Part shown: positions 42,318-52,573 of the stretch, in pieces
How the letters are laid out: each line of letters begins with the position of its first letter
Numbering within the stretch: position 1 is the first letter of the stretch
NCBI GenBank assembly: GCA_024103385.1
Contig: JAGFIT010000050.1
Location: forward strand, 51,758-115,757
Length of the DNA stretch: 64,000 bases
Direction: 5' to 3'
Source: Vicingus serpentipes
GTDB taxonomy: Bacteria > Bacteroidota > Bacteroidia > Flavobacteriales_E > Vicingaceae
Translations under genes and position numbers: made by a program
The notes under the pieces: generated by a model
Databases searched by the model: none
What the model was told of the DNA's origin: nothing
Seen by the model: the letters and a program-made list of their open reading frames with translations, nothing else

Positions 42318-44123
42318 CTACTTAAAATAATCAAACACCACTTTCGCGCTTTTTTTACTGATGGTTCCTTCTAGTTCTTTTAATGATGCTTTTTTAATAC
42401 GAGCAACAGACTTGAATTTCCACAACAACTGTTGAGCTGTTTTAAAGCCTATTCCTTCAATCTCAGCTAATTCGGATTGGATGGCTGCTTTTGACCTTTT
42501 GTTTCGATGGTGAGTAATACCAAATCGATGAGCTTCATTTCTAAGGTATTGAATTAATTTTAATGATTCCGATTTTTTATCTAAATACAATGGAATGGAG
42601 TCATTAGGGAAATATATTTCTTCTAACTTTTTAGCAACTCCAATGATAGTTATTTTACCTCGTAAGTTGAGTTGGTCTATGCTTTTTAAAGCAGCACTCA
42701 ATTGCCCTTTTCCTCCATCAATAATAATGAGTTGAGGCAAAGGTTGTTTTTCATCTAACAATCGTTTGTACCTTCTGTAAATTACTTCAGTCATCGAAGC
42801 AAAATCATCGGGACCTTCAACGGTTTTTATGTTAAAATGACGATAGTCTCGTTTACTTGGTTTAGCATCTTTGAACACCACACATGCTGCTACAGGATTT
42901 GTCCCTTGTATGTTGGAATTATCGAAACATTCAATGTGAACAGGTTTTTCGGACATTCTCAAATCTTTTTGTAAACGCTCTAAAATTCGATCAGAATGTT
43001 TGGTAGGACTTACATTGGCTTTTTGTTTGTTACGTTCTAATCGATAGTATTTGGCATTGCGTTCAGACAGTTCGAGTAATTTCTTTTTGTCGCCTCGTTG
43101 AGGTACTAAAAATCGTATCTCATCATCTTCTAGCTCTGGTTGAAAAGGAACAATAACTTCTTTCGAGTTGCTATCAAAACGCTGTCTTAGCTCTGCAATT
43201 CCGATTTGTAATAAAGAGTCATCTGTTTCATCCAATTTCTTTTTTAGTTCAATAGTATGTCCTTGGATAATAGCACCATTAATTACTTTAAGATAATTGA
43301 CGTAACCGTACTTTTCATCTGAGATGACGGAAAACACATCTACATCATTAATTGTAGGACTTACGACAACAGATTTACTTTGGTATTTTTCTAAAGTTTC
43401 TATTTTTTCTTTTAGCAGCTGTGCTTTTTCAAATTCTAAGTTTTCTGCACTTTTTTTCATTAACGGTTTCAGGTGCTTGGTAACACTATTGATATTCCCT
43501 TTAATGATGGCTTTGATTTCCGAGATAGAGTTGTTATAATCTTCCTCTGTTTGCTCGTTAATGCATGGTGCTTTACAGTTACCAATGTGGTATTCCAAGC
43601 AAACTTTAAATTTATTGTCGTTAATGTTGGTTTCAGATAAGTTGTAAGTACAATTTCTTAAAGGATATAAATCTCTAATCAATCCTAAGATAGTATTCAT
43701 CATTTTTACGGAAGCGTATGGTCCAAAGTATTCGGAACCGTCTTTTACTACATTTCGAGTAGAAAATACTCTAGGGAAACGTTCGTTTTTTATACAAATC
43801 CAAGGATAAGTTTTGTCATCCTTGAGCATAATGTTGTACTTAGGTTGGTATTTTTTGATGAGGTTGTTTTCTAGTAATAAAGCTTCAATTTCAGAACCGA
43901 CAACGATGGTTTTAATATCTGCAATTTGTTTCACCAAAATAGCAGTTTTACCTCCCGAAAGCTTTCGGGATTCATGGTTTTTGGTAAAGTAGGAAGTAAC
44001 CCGTTTTTTTAGGTTTTTGGCTTTTCCTACGTACAATATTTTTCCTTCAGCATTATAATATTGATAAACACCAGGCTTATTAGGTAGTGTTTTAAGAAGA
44101 TTTTTAATTGGCTGTTTATCCAT
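42318..44123 (-). CDS. uvrC: UvrABC excinuclease subunit C, with an in-frame palindrome insert
   Basis: Makes both cuts in nucleotide excision repair. ATG at 44123 (MDKQPIKNLLKTLPNKPGVYQY) gives 601 residues. The N-terminal GIY-YIG domain (ILYVGKAKNLKKRVTSYFTK), UVR motif (NLEFEKAQLLKEKIETLE), RNase H-like domain with VHIECFDNSNIQGTNPVA and IIIDGGKGQLSAA, and the C-terminal helix-hairpin-helix pair (LAEIEGIGFKTAQQLLWKF) are all present. At about residue 52-57 six residues, SRKLSG, are encoded exactly by an 18-bp palindrome (43953-43970) and look like an insertion within a loop of the GIY-YIG domain. Confidence 0.96.
   Translation of the reverse strand: MDKQPIKNLLKTLPNKPGVYQYYNAEGKILYVGKAKNLKKRVTSYFTKNHESRKLSGGKTAILVKQIADIKTIVVGSEIEALLLENNLIKKYQPKYNIMLKDDKTYPWICIKNERFPRVFSTRNVVKDGSEYFGPYASVKMMNTILGLIRDLYPLRNCTYNLSETNINDNKFKVCLEYHIGNCKAPCINEQTEEDYNNSISEIKAIIKGNINSVTKHLKPLMKKSAENLEFEKAQLLKEKIETLEKYQSKSVVVSPTINDVDVFSVISDEKYGYVNYLKVINGAIIQGHTIELKKKLDETDDSLLQIGIAELRQRFDSNSKEVIVPFQPELEDDEIRFLVPQRGDKKKLLELSERNAKYYRLERNKQKANVSPTKHSDRILERLQKDLRMSEKPVHIECFDNSNIQGTNPVAACVVFKDAKPSKRDYRHFNIKTVEGPDDFASMTEVIYRRYKRLLDEKQPLPQLIIIDGGKGQLSAALKSIDQLNLRGKITIIGVAKKLEEIYFPNDSIPLYLDKKSESLKLIQYLRNEAHRFGITHHRNKRSKAAIQSELAEIEGIGFKTAQQLLWKFKSVARIKKASLKELEGTISKKSAKVVFDYFK
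43953..43970. repeat. 18-bp palindrome TCCCGAAAGCTTTCGGGA inside uvrC
   Basis: Perfectly self-complementary. It differs from the palindrome at 25250-25267 in mtaB (TCCCGATAGCTATCGGGA) only at one symmetric pair, so the two belong to one family (TCCCGAWAGCTWTCGGGA). Confidence 0.8.
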
Positions 44124-44361
44124 CACTACGAAATTAAAAATTAAATTTTCTATCTGTAAATATGGGTGGATTTATATTTTATAGCTTTTTTAGTTTTCCA
44201 TAAATTAAGTAAATATCCTTAAGTAAAAATATCTTGTATCTATTGATTTTGTTGATAAAATACAATAAATAAATGTAACTATTGTTTGTGCATTTTCGTA
44301 ACAATTAGGGAGCTTTAAAAACAAGTATCCAATCCTATTTTACTAACAAACTATTCACACC

Positions 44362-46263
44362 ATGAAGAAATTTAAGAAAATAATTATCGGAGTTTTATGG
44401 ATGTTAATTTCTGTAATCCCTTTTGAAGTTTTTTCTCAGGAAATTAATGGATATGCAAAGGTTACTAGTGTTGCAGGAAGTGTTTTAACGTTAAGTAATG
44501 TAGATGAAGCTTTTGATAGTTTTGAAGATGGCGAGCAAATTATCATCATGCAAATGCAAGATGATGTTATTGGTTCTAATACAGGAAATGATGCCTCTTT
44601 TGGAGATTTAGGGGATATTCAATCTGCTGGATTATATGAAGTGTTAACTGTTGTTTCTCATACGGAGTCAGGAGGACTTCCTACTACAATTACTGTTTCA
44701 GGTAATTTTTTGAATACTTACAATACTGGAGTAAATTCTTCCTTGCAAATTATTACATATCCCACTTTTGGCAGCCCAGATTATACTACTACTGCTGATA
44801 TGTCTGCAAAATCATGGGATGGAAATACAGGGGGTATTATTGCTTTTAATGTGAATGGTGTTTTAACATTAGCACATAATATTGATGCTGATGATGCTGG
44901 ATTTAGAGGTGCAACTGCTAATGGAGGAGGCTCTACAGGCTGTACGGGAGCATCTAATTATAGAATTCCTTCAACTGATAATCATGCAGATAAGGGAGAA
45001 GGAATATATAAGGTGACTGATATAAATTATGCTGCAGGTAGAGCTAAAATATTAAATGGAGGTGGAGGGGGAAATAGTCATAATGCAGGTGGAGGTGGAG
45101 GAAGTAATTTTTCTTCCGGAGGTTTGGGTGGGCCAGGATGGCCTAATTGTACACCAACAGCTGGAGGAATGGGAGGAGTAGATCTTAGCTCATATGTTAC
45201 TGCTAATCGTATTTTTATGGGAGGTGGGGGTGGATCTGGTGAAGGAAATAACGGTGGCTCTCAAAATGCAGGGAATGGAGCAGGTATTATATTAATTAAA
45301 GCTAATGAGATTAGAACTTCTGGCTCTTGTGGAGGGCTAAGCATTACAGCTAATGGAGAATCTATAACGACTGGTAGTGGTGGAGATGGAAATAGTGCAG
45401 GAGGAGCAGGAGGTTCATTAATTTTTCAAGTAGGATCATGGAGTATTGCAGGGACATGTCCGCTTACCATTCAGAGTAACGGAGGAAATGGAGGGGATGT
45501 TACTCATAGTGATGGACATGGAGCAGGAGGAGGAGGAGGAATGGGAACTGTCATTTTTTCATCAGCCCAACCATCGGCTAATGTAACCATTAATACAACA
45601 CCTGGTGCTGGAGGTAGAAATTGTAATACATGTGATTATGCTGAAACAGGTACAGGAACAGATGGAGGAGGAATTGTTCAATCATCTTCTGGACCTCTCC
45701 CTGTAACATTGATTCAGTTTGAGGCAAATGTAAATGAGGATAGGGTAGAACTAAAATGGGTAACAGCAACAGAGATTAATAGTGATTATTTTGTGATTGA
45801 GCGTTCTAAAGATGGGAAAGATTGGAAAGAGCTTTTAACTACAAGTGCTGCTGGAAATAGCCATCAAACTATAACCTACTTTGAGGTTGATTACAACCCT
45901 CACAAAGGGACTTCTTATTATCGTTTAAAGCAAGTTGATTTTGATGGAAGTTATGAGTATTTTTCAATAGTTCCTGTTAAATTTCTAAAAAATAGTCGAG
46001 AGAAGGGGATTAATGTTTTTCCGAATCCTTTTGTAAAAGGAAAAGAAAAACTCAGAATACAGTTTAATAACTTAATGGATCAAGAAGCTTTTGTAGTGCT
46101 TAGAGATATGAAAGGACAAGAGTTTTATTCTAAAGTAGTTTTAGTTTATGAAGAAAATCAAATTGTAGCTATTCCGATTGATATCAATCTTCCTCGTGGG
46201 ACTTATTTGGTAATAGCTTCTTCAGAGAATGAAATTTATAGCCAGAAATTGATTGTGAAGTAA
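44362..46263 (+). CDS. glycine-rich surface protein with type IX sorting tail
   Basis: 633 residues. Signal peptide MKKFKKIIIGVLWMLISVIPFEVFSQ. Residues ~27-140 form a beta-rich N-terminal domain (INGYAKVTSVAGSVLTLSNVDEAF); ~150-440 is strikingly Gly-rich (NGGGGGNSHNAGGGGGSNF, GGGGGSGEGNNGG). Then come LPVTLIQFEANVNEDRVELKW .. YFVIERSKDGKDWKEL, a common linker before sorting domains, and a type A C-terminal domain from INVFPNPF to GTYLVIASSENEIYSQKLIVK. It should be exported by Sec, then by the type IX system, and attached to the cell surface. It converges on another T9SS client at 46288. Function unknown, perhaps adhesion. Confidence 0.85.
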   Translation: MKKFKKIIIGVLWMLISVIPFEVFSQEINGYAKVTSVAGSVLTLSNVDEAFDSFEDGEQIIIMQMQDDVIGSNTGNDASFGDLGDIQSAGLYEVLTVVSHTESGGLPTTITVSGNFLNTYNTGVNSSLQIITYPTFGSPDYTTTADMSAKSWDGNTGGIIAFNVNGVLTLAHNIDADDAGFRGATANGGGSTGCTGASNYRIPSTDNHADKGEGIYKVTDINYAAGRAKILNGGGGGNSHNAGGGGGSNFSSGGLGGPGWPNCTPTAGGMGGVDLSSYVTANRIFMGGGGGSGEGNNGGSQNAGNGAGIILIKANEIRTSGSCGGLSITANGESITTGSGGDGNSAGGAGGSLIFQVGSWSIAGTCPLTIQSNGGNGGDVTHSDGHGAGGGGGMGTVIFSSAQPSANVTINTTPGAGGRNCNTCDYAETGTGTDGGGIVQSSSGPLPVTLIQFEANVNEDRVELKWVTATEINSDYFVIERSKDGKDWKELLTTSAAGNSHQTITYFEVDYNPHKGTSYYRLKQVDFDGSYEYFSIVPVKFLKNSREKGINVFPNPFVKGKEKLRIQFNNLMDQEAFVVLRDMKGQEFYSKVVLVYEENQIVAIPIDINLPRGTYLVIASSENEIYSQKLIVK

Positions 46264-46287
46264 TTATTTATAACCTAATAAATATCT

Positions 46288-49200
46288 TTATCTAACAAAA
46301 CTAATTTTGTTAGAAGACAAGTTGTTGCCAGAAAACGTATTGATTAATAACATTTGACTAGCAATATTATCAAGATGGATAATAGTTTTATATATTCCCG
46401 TTTTATTGATGGACAATAAGATTTGTCCTGTTAAGTTTCTAACCTCTATTTTATCAATGGCGTTTTGAGATTCAATTATCAGGTTGCTATTATTGATCCA
46501 AACTTTAGCGTTGTTATTGTTGTTAATTGTGTTTTCGATGGCAGTAGCATAATCCAATACAGTAATATTTTTAGAGTCCATCTCACTACAGTTTCCATTT
46601 AATGAGGCATTTAGAGTAACATTATAAATACCTGATTGAGTGTATTGATGAGTGGGTTCATTGATGTATGAACTATTTCCGTCACCAAAATCCCAGATAT
46701 AAGTGTTAGCATTGCTGGATGCGTTGGTAAAATTAATAATACCTCCATTAGATAGATACACAGTATCTGAACTAGGAGTAAACTGAGCTGTAATTTGTTG
46801 CGGTTCATCTATTGTTACGCTGCTTATTAAGTTACCGCAAATTGCATCAGTAGTTTCAATAAGATAAGTACCGGCAAGAACATTACTTAAAAAACTAATT
46901 CCAGAAACATTGGCTTCGCTACTAATAACAATATCATTTTCATCTTTCCAAACAATATCAAAAGTGCTACCACCTTCTTTCTCCAAAAGAATGGAACCAT
47001 CATTACTTCCGAAACAAGTAGCATTAGTAATAGTTGTAGTTGTGATAGCACCAAATTTAATTAAGAAACGAGCTGTTTTAGTAGAGCTATTAATGAAGCA
47101 AGAAAAAGAATTTTGTTTTTTTAGGTCATAACTTTTTCCAGTAAATAAATCTTCAACGATAAGACAAGCTGCATCATTAAATTGTTCTATACCATCAAAA
47201 CTAATACTATGCATTCCAGAATTACCTGTAGTTACTTTTAAAGGAATAGTAACTCCTTGTTCAGGAATTTGATTAATAGAAAATTCAATAGAATCAAATA
47301 AAGTAGAAACAGAAGGAAGGTTGGTGTTGCTAGAAGATAGTTTTAGAGCATCATAATTTCCATCAAAACCTAAAGTAGCGTTATTATTAAAATTTATAAT
47401 TGCTTGATCTGTTCCTGAATTATTTTCAACATTTATAGTAAGAGGGGTAACCGTTGATTTTTTTCTGAGAAAAACAGCATCGTTGGTTACTTTGGTACTT
47501 TCGGTAACTTGTACACTAGCGCCAGAAGCTGTAGCTTGTACCCAAAAAGCTTGGGAGGAAGCAATGTATCGAGAACCGCCATTAGTTCCTAAACCAAAAA
47601 CATAACTTGCAAATTGTTCCAATTCAGGGTTCCAAATATAAATAGCATCATTAATACCTGTTTTGTTAATCGAAACATTGTCGTCCCAATCAATAGTAGA
47701 TGGATAGGGGTTTCCTACCATGTTCCATCCATCATCGGCAGGACTTCCTGAATTGGTGTAACTAATAGGAAGATTAATATTTCCAGTGTTAGCAGGTCCG
47801 GTAACATCAATTGTAAAAGGTTGTGTTCCTGTTGAAGTATCACCACTCCATATCCATAAACCTTCACCAACACCAACAGCATTGGTGATGTTGGAAGCAG
47901 GTACATATCCATTATCTTGACTACCAGGAACAGTTTCGTCATAATAATAAATAGATACCCATGGATTTCCAGCTGAAGGGAAGTTGGGGAAATCAGAACC
48001 TGTAAAACCACTGGTAATAAAATCATCGTTAAAATCAGCAAGGGTAGTATTAGAAACAGCAGAAGTGATAAATCTCCAATTGGTTGAACCAGCATCAATA
48101 TAGCGTTGCATAGTGATATCACCAGAAATAGATCCTCCAGTAATTTCTGCAATACGGGCTGTACCCGATGCATCAGAAATAAGAGTTAATGCGTTATTGG
48201 TAGAGAAGTTCCCGTTGGTTAATGTTAAGGTTCCAGAAAGGTTAATAGTACCATTTGTTAATGCAACGTTATTTGTGTTATCGATGACAAGATTATAAAT
48301 ATCTTGATTAGAATTTAAATCAATAATAGCAGAGCCACCATCACAATTATTAAGCATTTCAATAGTAGAAGAATTAGTAGTGAGCGTTCCATTATTTACT
48401 AAGCTTCCAGCAATAGATAGTTTTAAGCTTCCAGTAATGGTTAGGTTAGCGCCACTTTCTATAGTCAACCCCTGACAATTAGCATCAGCGCCAATGATAT
48501 TAGGCATGGTTGGAGCAGCACCTGAAATTACAGCAGATGTATTAATATTAGGTACACCATTGCTCCAATTGCTTCCGTTAAACCAATCTGTATTTCCACC
48601 ATTCCATTGAGTAGATAATTGTAAGCTATTCATTGTAATGGTGTTAGAGGTAATAGCGATTGGAGAACAGCCAACAGCATCGGGGGTCACTTCACAAGTT
48701 ACTACATCATTTACATTTAATGAAGGATTAGAGTAAGTAGAGCTATTAGTTCCTACATTTAATCCATTTAATTTCCATTGGTAAGTAGGGTTGGCTCCTG
48801 CATTAATAACATCCGCATTAAAATCACCAATAGAGCCACTAATCAAGTGGATATCTTCTAAAGTTCCTCCGTTGTTATTAATAGAAACATCTACATAAAG
48901 AGGAAAAATAGGGACAATAGCGCTTGTATATAAAAGATTACTATTAATGTAATAATAGATATTCCCATCTTTAGCTACTATTCTCGCAGTGTCTCCAGAG
49001 GAATAAGTTCCAAAGTTTCCTCTGTTCGTCCCTGATTCATAAATTCTAACAGTTCCGTTGCTTAGTAAGTATATGGCATAATCAATGTTGGTATAACTTG
49101 AATTTCCAGCTCCAGAGTTGGTTAAGCCAAACATTCTGTTGGTGTTGGTTTCATTGATGATGGTATAAGCCTCACCATTATCATCAATACTTTGAAAAGA

Positions 49201-52200
49201 AACAGCACCACCATCCCATCCATTAGCACCAGTTTTCACCAAATCGTTCCCATTAGCAGTCATATTACTTCCCATACTAGTAAAAGCAGCAACAGTAAGT
49301 ACCTTTTCACATTTATTAGCTGTTGGGATAGTGGATATGGAAATAGATGTGTTGATGGTTGGGTTTTCATTGTAAAAAGAAATAGAATTAGAAAGAATAG
49401 GAGAGACACTACATCCAGCAGCATCCGGAGTAACCTCACAGGTGATTACATCATTTATATTCAAAGAAGCGTTAGAGTAAGTAGCACTATTAGTTCCTAC
49501 ATTAAAGCCATTCAATTTCCATTGATAAGATGGAGAAGCCCCTCCATTGATAACATCCGCATTAAAATTACCAGCAGTACCACTAATTAAATGAATGCCT
49601 TCCAAAGTTCCTCCGTCATTAAAAATAGAAACATCAGCATAAAGAGGAAAAACAGGGGCAATAGTACTTGCATATAAGAGGTTACTATTAATGTAATAAT
49701 AGATATTCCCATCTTCAGCTACTACTCTAGCAGTATCACCAGAAGTATAAGAACCAAAAATACCTATATACGTTCCAGATTCATAAATTCGGATTTCACC
49801 ATTACTCCTTAAGTAGATAGCGAAGTCAATAGATGTGTAACTAGTAGCACTTGCCCCAGAATTAGTTAGCCCAAAGACACGAGTAGTATTTGTTTCATTA
49901 ATGATGGTATAAGCTTCACCGTTATCATCAATACTTTGAAAAGAAACAGCACCACCATCCCATCCATTAGAACCATTCTTAACTAAGTCATTTCCAGAAG
50001 CAGCCATATTACTACCCATATTAGTAAAAGAAGCAACAGTAAGCGCTTTGTCACATTTGCTAGCTGTAGGGCTGGTAGAAATAGAAACAGAAGAATTAGC
50101 AGTAGGATCAAGTTGGTTAAAAGTAATTGTATTAGAAAGAATAGGAGAGACGCTACATCCAGCAGCATCCGGAGTAACCTCACAGGTGATTACATCATTT
50201 ATATTCAAAGCAGCATTAGAATAAGTAGCACTATTAGTTCCTACATTAAAGCCATTCAATTTCCATTGATAAGATGGAGAAGTCCCTCCATTGATAACAT
50301 CTGCATTAAAATTGCCAGCAGTACCACTAATTAAATGTACATTTTCCAACGTAGCTCCATCTGTGTTAATACAGACATCCACATAAAGAGGAAAAACAGG
50401 AGTAATAGCACTAGTATATAGTAAGTTACCATTAATGTAATAATAAATGTTTCCATCTTCAGCTACTATTCTTGCAGTATCTCCAGAAGAATACCCTCCA
50501 AAATCACCTTTATTGGTTCCAGCTTCATAAATTCTAATAACGCCATTGCTTCTTAAATACATAGCATAATCAATGGTAGTAAAATTGGAGTTTTCAGCTC
50601 CAGAGTTGGTTAAGCCAAACATTCTATTGGTGTTGGTTTCATTGATGATGGTATAAGCTTCACCATTATCGTCAATGCTTTGAAAAGAAACAGCACCACC
50701 ATCCCATCCATTGGGTCCATTTTTAGTTAAACTATTGCCATTAGCAATCATATTACTTCCCATACTAGTAAAAGCAGCAACAGTAAGCGCCTTATCACAT
50801 TTGCTAGCTGTAGGGCTGGTAGAAATAGAAACAGAAGAATTAGCAGTAGGGTTTATTTGATTAAATAAGATAGAATTGGAAATTACAGCTGAAGGAATAC
50901 ATCCAACAGCATCAGGAGTTACTTCACAAGTTACTATATCATTTACGTTTAGAGTAGGATTAGAGTAAGTTGGACTGTTTGAACCTACATCAATATTGTT
51001 TAATTTCCATTGATAAGTAGGATTAGCCCCTCCATTAATAACATCTGCATTAAAATTACCAGCAGTACCACTAATTAGATGAATGTTTTCCAAAGTTCCT
51101 CCATCAGTGTTAATAGAAACGTCTACATAAAGAGGAAAAACAGGGGCAATGGCGCTTGTATATAAAAGATTACTATTAATGTAATAATAGATATTCCCAT
51201 CTTCAGCTACTATTCTCGCAGTGTCTCCAGAAGAGTATGTCCCAAAACTTCCTATATTAGTTCCTGTTTCATAAATTCTAATAGTTCCATTACTTACCAA
51301 GTAAATGGCATAATCAATAGTAGATTGATTGGAATTTTCAGCTCCAGAGTTAGTTAATCCAAAGAAACGATTGGTGTTTGTTTCATTAATAATGGTATAG
51401 GCTTCACCGTTATCATCAATACTTTGAATAGAAACAGCACCACCATTCCATCCATTAGCACCATTTTTAGTTAAATTATTATTATTAGCAATCATATTGC
51501 TTCCCATATTAGTAAATCTGGCTTCGGTAATGGTCTTATCACATTTACTACTAATAGGAGTGGTCGAAATAGATACGGATGAATGGTTGGTTAGATTAAT
51601 TTGACGAATAAATATATTATTTGAATTAAAAGGGCCTACTCCGCAACCACCAACTCCTGGAGTTAACTGACATGTAATGGTATCGTTATCGGTAATACTA
51701 GGGTTAGCGTATGTTGGACTATTCGTTCCTACATTCATTCCATTTAATTTCCATTGATAGGTAGGTCCAGTTCCTACGGAGGTTGCACTAGAAGTAAAAG
51801 AACCATCAGTTCCATTAGAAATAATAACATTTTCTAAAGTAGATCCATTGGTATTAAGAGATACGTCAACTAATAAAGGAAGCGATGGGATTACACTACT
51901 AGTATAAACAAGATTGCTGTTAAGGTAATAAAAAACAGTACCATCTTTAATAGCTATTTTAGCAGTATCACCAGTGGAGTATGTTCCAAAATTTCCTAAA
52001 TGGGTTCCTGATTCGTAAATTCCAATATAACCATTGCTTCTTAGATAGATAGCATATTCAATAGTATTGTAATTATTGTTAGTGTTAGTGTTGCTCAAAC
52101 CAAACATACGGTTGGTATTTGTTTCATTTACTATGGTAGAAGCATACCCGTAGTTTTGAACTTTACCTGTTGATTCTGCACCAGCATTCCATCCATTTGA

Positions 52201-52395
52201 GCCTGATTTTGTAAGATAATTGTTGTTGATTACAAGGTTAGCGGAAGCGTTTTTCCATATCACATCTTCCTCAGCTTGTAAACAACCATTAAAAGTATTG
52301 CTTGGAGAAATAGTGAATTCACATTGAGCAAATAATTCATTACCCAAGAAGACGGCAACTAAAAAAGGTAATATGTTTAAAATGCTATTTCTCAC
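46288..52395 (-). CDS. giant repeat surface protein with PKD domain and type IX sorting tail
   Basis: About 2035 residues from a GTG at 52395 (RNSILNILPFLVAVFLGNELFAQ as signal peptide); a TTG at 52422 would add nine residues. Residues ~25-1260 are five copies of a ~248-residue unit (NETNTNRMFGLTNSG, SSGDTARIVAEDGNIYYYIN, PTYQWKLNGxNVGTNS, ISTSPTASKC). A T9SS-type repeat region follows (QWNGGNTDWFNGSNWSNGVP), then adhesion-like WNMVGNPYPSTIDWD, a PKD domain (YIWDFGDGNSSYINEPTHQYT) and a C-terminal sorting domain (VWINNSNLIIESQNAIDKI to the end). Likely a very long adhesin or matrix protein. Function of the unit unknown. Confidence 0.85.
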   Translation of the reverse strand: MRNSILNILPFLVAVFLGNELFAQCEFTISPSNTFNGCLQAEEDVIWKNASANLVINNNYLTKSGSNGWNAGAESTGKVQNYGYASTIVNETNTNRMFGLSNTNTNNNYNTIEYAIYLRSNGYIGIYESGTHLGNFGTYSTGDTAKIAIKDGTVFYYLNSNLVYTSSVIPSLPLLVDVSLNTNGSTLENVIISNGTDGSFTSSATSVGTGPTYQWKLNGMNVGTNSPTYANPSITDNDTITCQLTPGVGGCGVGPFNSNNIFIRQINLTNHSSVSISTTPISSKCDKTITEARFTNMGSNMIANNNNLTKNGANGWNGGAVSIQSIDDNGEAYTIINETNTNRFFGLTNSGAENSNQSTIDYAIYLVSNGTIRIYETGTNIGSFGTYSSGDTARIVAEDGNIYYYINSNLLYTSAIAPVFPLYVDVSINTDGGTLENIHLISGTAGNFNADVINGGANPTYQWKLNNIDVGSNSPTYSNPTLNVNDIVTCEVTPDAVGCIPSAVISNSILFNQINPTANSSVSISTSPTASKCDKALTVAAFTSMGSNMIANGNSLTKNGPNGWDGGAVSFQSIDDNGEAYTIINETNTNRMFGLTNSGAENSNFTTIDYAMYLRSNGVIRIYEAGTNKGDFGGYSSGDTARIVAEDGNIYYYINGNLLYTSAITPVFPLYVDVCINTDGATLENVHLISGTAGNFNADVINGGTSPSYQWKLNGFNVGTNSATYSNAALNINDVITCEVTPDAAGCSVSPILSNTITFNQLDPTANSSVSISTSPTASKCDKALTVASFTNMGSNMAASGNDLVKNGSNGWDGGAVSFQSIDDNGEAYTIINETNTTRVFGLTNSGASATSYTSIDFAIYLRSNGEIRIYESGTYIGIFGSYTSGDTARVVAEDGNIYYYINSNLLYASTIAPVFPLYADVSIFNDGGTLEGIHLISGTAGNFNADVINGGASPSYQWKLNGFNVGTNSATYSNASLNINDVITCEVTPDAAGCSVSPILSNSISFYNENPTINTSISISTIPTANKCEKVLTVAAFTSMGSNMTANGNDLVKTGANGWDGGAVSFQSIDDNGEAYTIINETNTNRMFGLTNSGAGNSSYTNIDYAIYLLSNGTVRIYESGTNRGNFGTYSSGDTARIVAKDGNIYYYINSNLLYTSAIVPIFPLYVDVSINNNGGTLEDIHLISGSIGDFNADVINAGANPTYQWKLNGLNVGTNSSTYSNPSLNVNDVVTCEVTPDAVGCSPIAITSNTITMNSLQLSTQWNGGNTDWFNGSNWSNGVPNINTSAVISGAAPTMPNIIGADANCQGLTIESGANLTITGSLKLSIAGSLVNNGTLTTNSSTIEMLNNCDGGSAIIDLNSNQDIYNLVIDNTNNVALTNGTINLSGTLTLTNGNFSTNNALTLISDASGTARIAEITGGSISGDITMQRYIDAGSTNWRFITSAVSNTTLADFNDDFITSGFTGSDFPNFPSAGNPWVSIYYYDETVPGSQDNGYVPASNITNAVGVGEGLWIWSGDTSTGTQPFTIDVTGPANTGNINLPISYTNSGSPADDGWNMVGNPYPSTIDWDDNVSINKTGINDAIYIWNPELEQFASYVFGLGTNGGSRYIASSQAFWVQATASGASVQVTESTKVTNDAVFLRKKSTVTPLTINVENNSGTDQAIINFNNNATLGFDGNYDALKLSSSNTNLPSVSTLFDSIEFSINQIPEQGVTIPLKVTTGNSGMHSISFDGIEQFNDAACLIVEDLFTGKSYDLKKQNSFSCFINSSTKTARFLIKFGAITTTTITNATCFGSNDGSILLEKEGGSTFDIVWKDENDIVISSEANVSGISFLSNVLAGTYLIETTDAICGNLISSVTIDEPQQITAQFTPSSDTVYLSNGGIINFTNASSNANTYIWDFGDGNSSYINEPTHQYTQSGIYNVTLNASLNGNCSEMDSKNITVLDYATAIENTINNNNNAKVWINNSNLIIESQNAIDKIEVRNLTGQILLSINKTGIYKTIIHLDNIASQMLLINTFSGNNLSSNKISFVR
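48640..52326. repeat. five in-frame tandem repeats, 744-bp period
   Basis: The landmark TTTGAAAAGA-like site recurs at 49191, 49935, 50679, 51423 and (diverged) 52155: four steps of 744, 744, 744 and 732 bp. Copies 2-5 are very similar in DNA as well as protein; the one nearest the start codon is the most diverged. Confidence 0.9.
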
Positions 52396-52467
52396 AGCAT
52401 AAATATACCTATTTATAAACAAGTAAATATACTTTTTTAGACTAATAAGTACTTATTTTCGATAAAG

Positions 52468-52501
52468 GTATAAATACTTAAAAAAATCTAAGTATTTATA
52501 C
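52468..52501. other. AT-rich perfect hairpin downstream of the suf operon
   Basis: GTATAAATACTTA and TAAGTATTTATAC, 13 bp each, loop AAAAAATC. A second palindrome, ATAAGTACTTAT, lies at 52445-52456. Both fall in the 178-bp gap between the last suf gene and the giant protein gene, so they may terminate suf or control the latter. No T-run on the minus strand. Confidence 0.4.
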
Positions 52502-52573
52502 TTAGAGAGTGTAGTGTAATGTTCTAAGTAGAAATTGGAAGAAAATATAAAAAATTGTAAAATAGTTGATGTA

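Noticed and set aside
49192..49590. 132-residue plus-strand frame inside the repeat gene (and its echo at 50113-50334)
   Set aside because: They are antisense to the coding repeats and recur only because the repeats recur.
48640..52326. Tandem array as a CRISPR or satellite
   Set aside because: The units are 744 bp, in frame and coding throughout.
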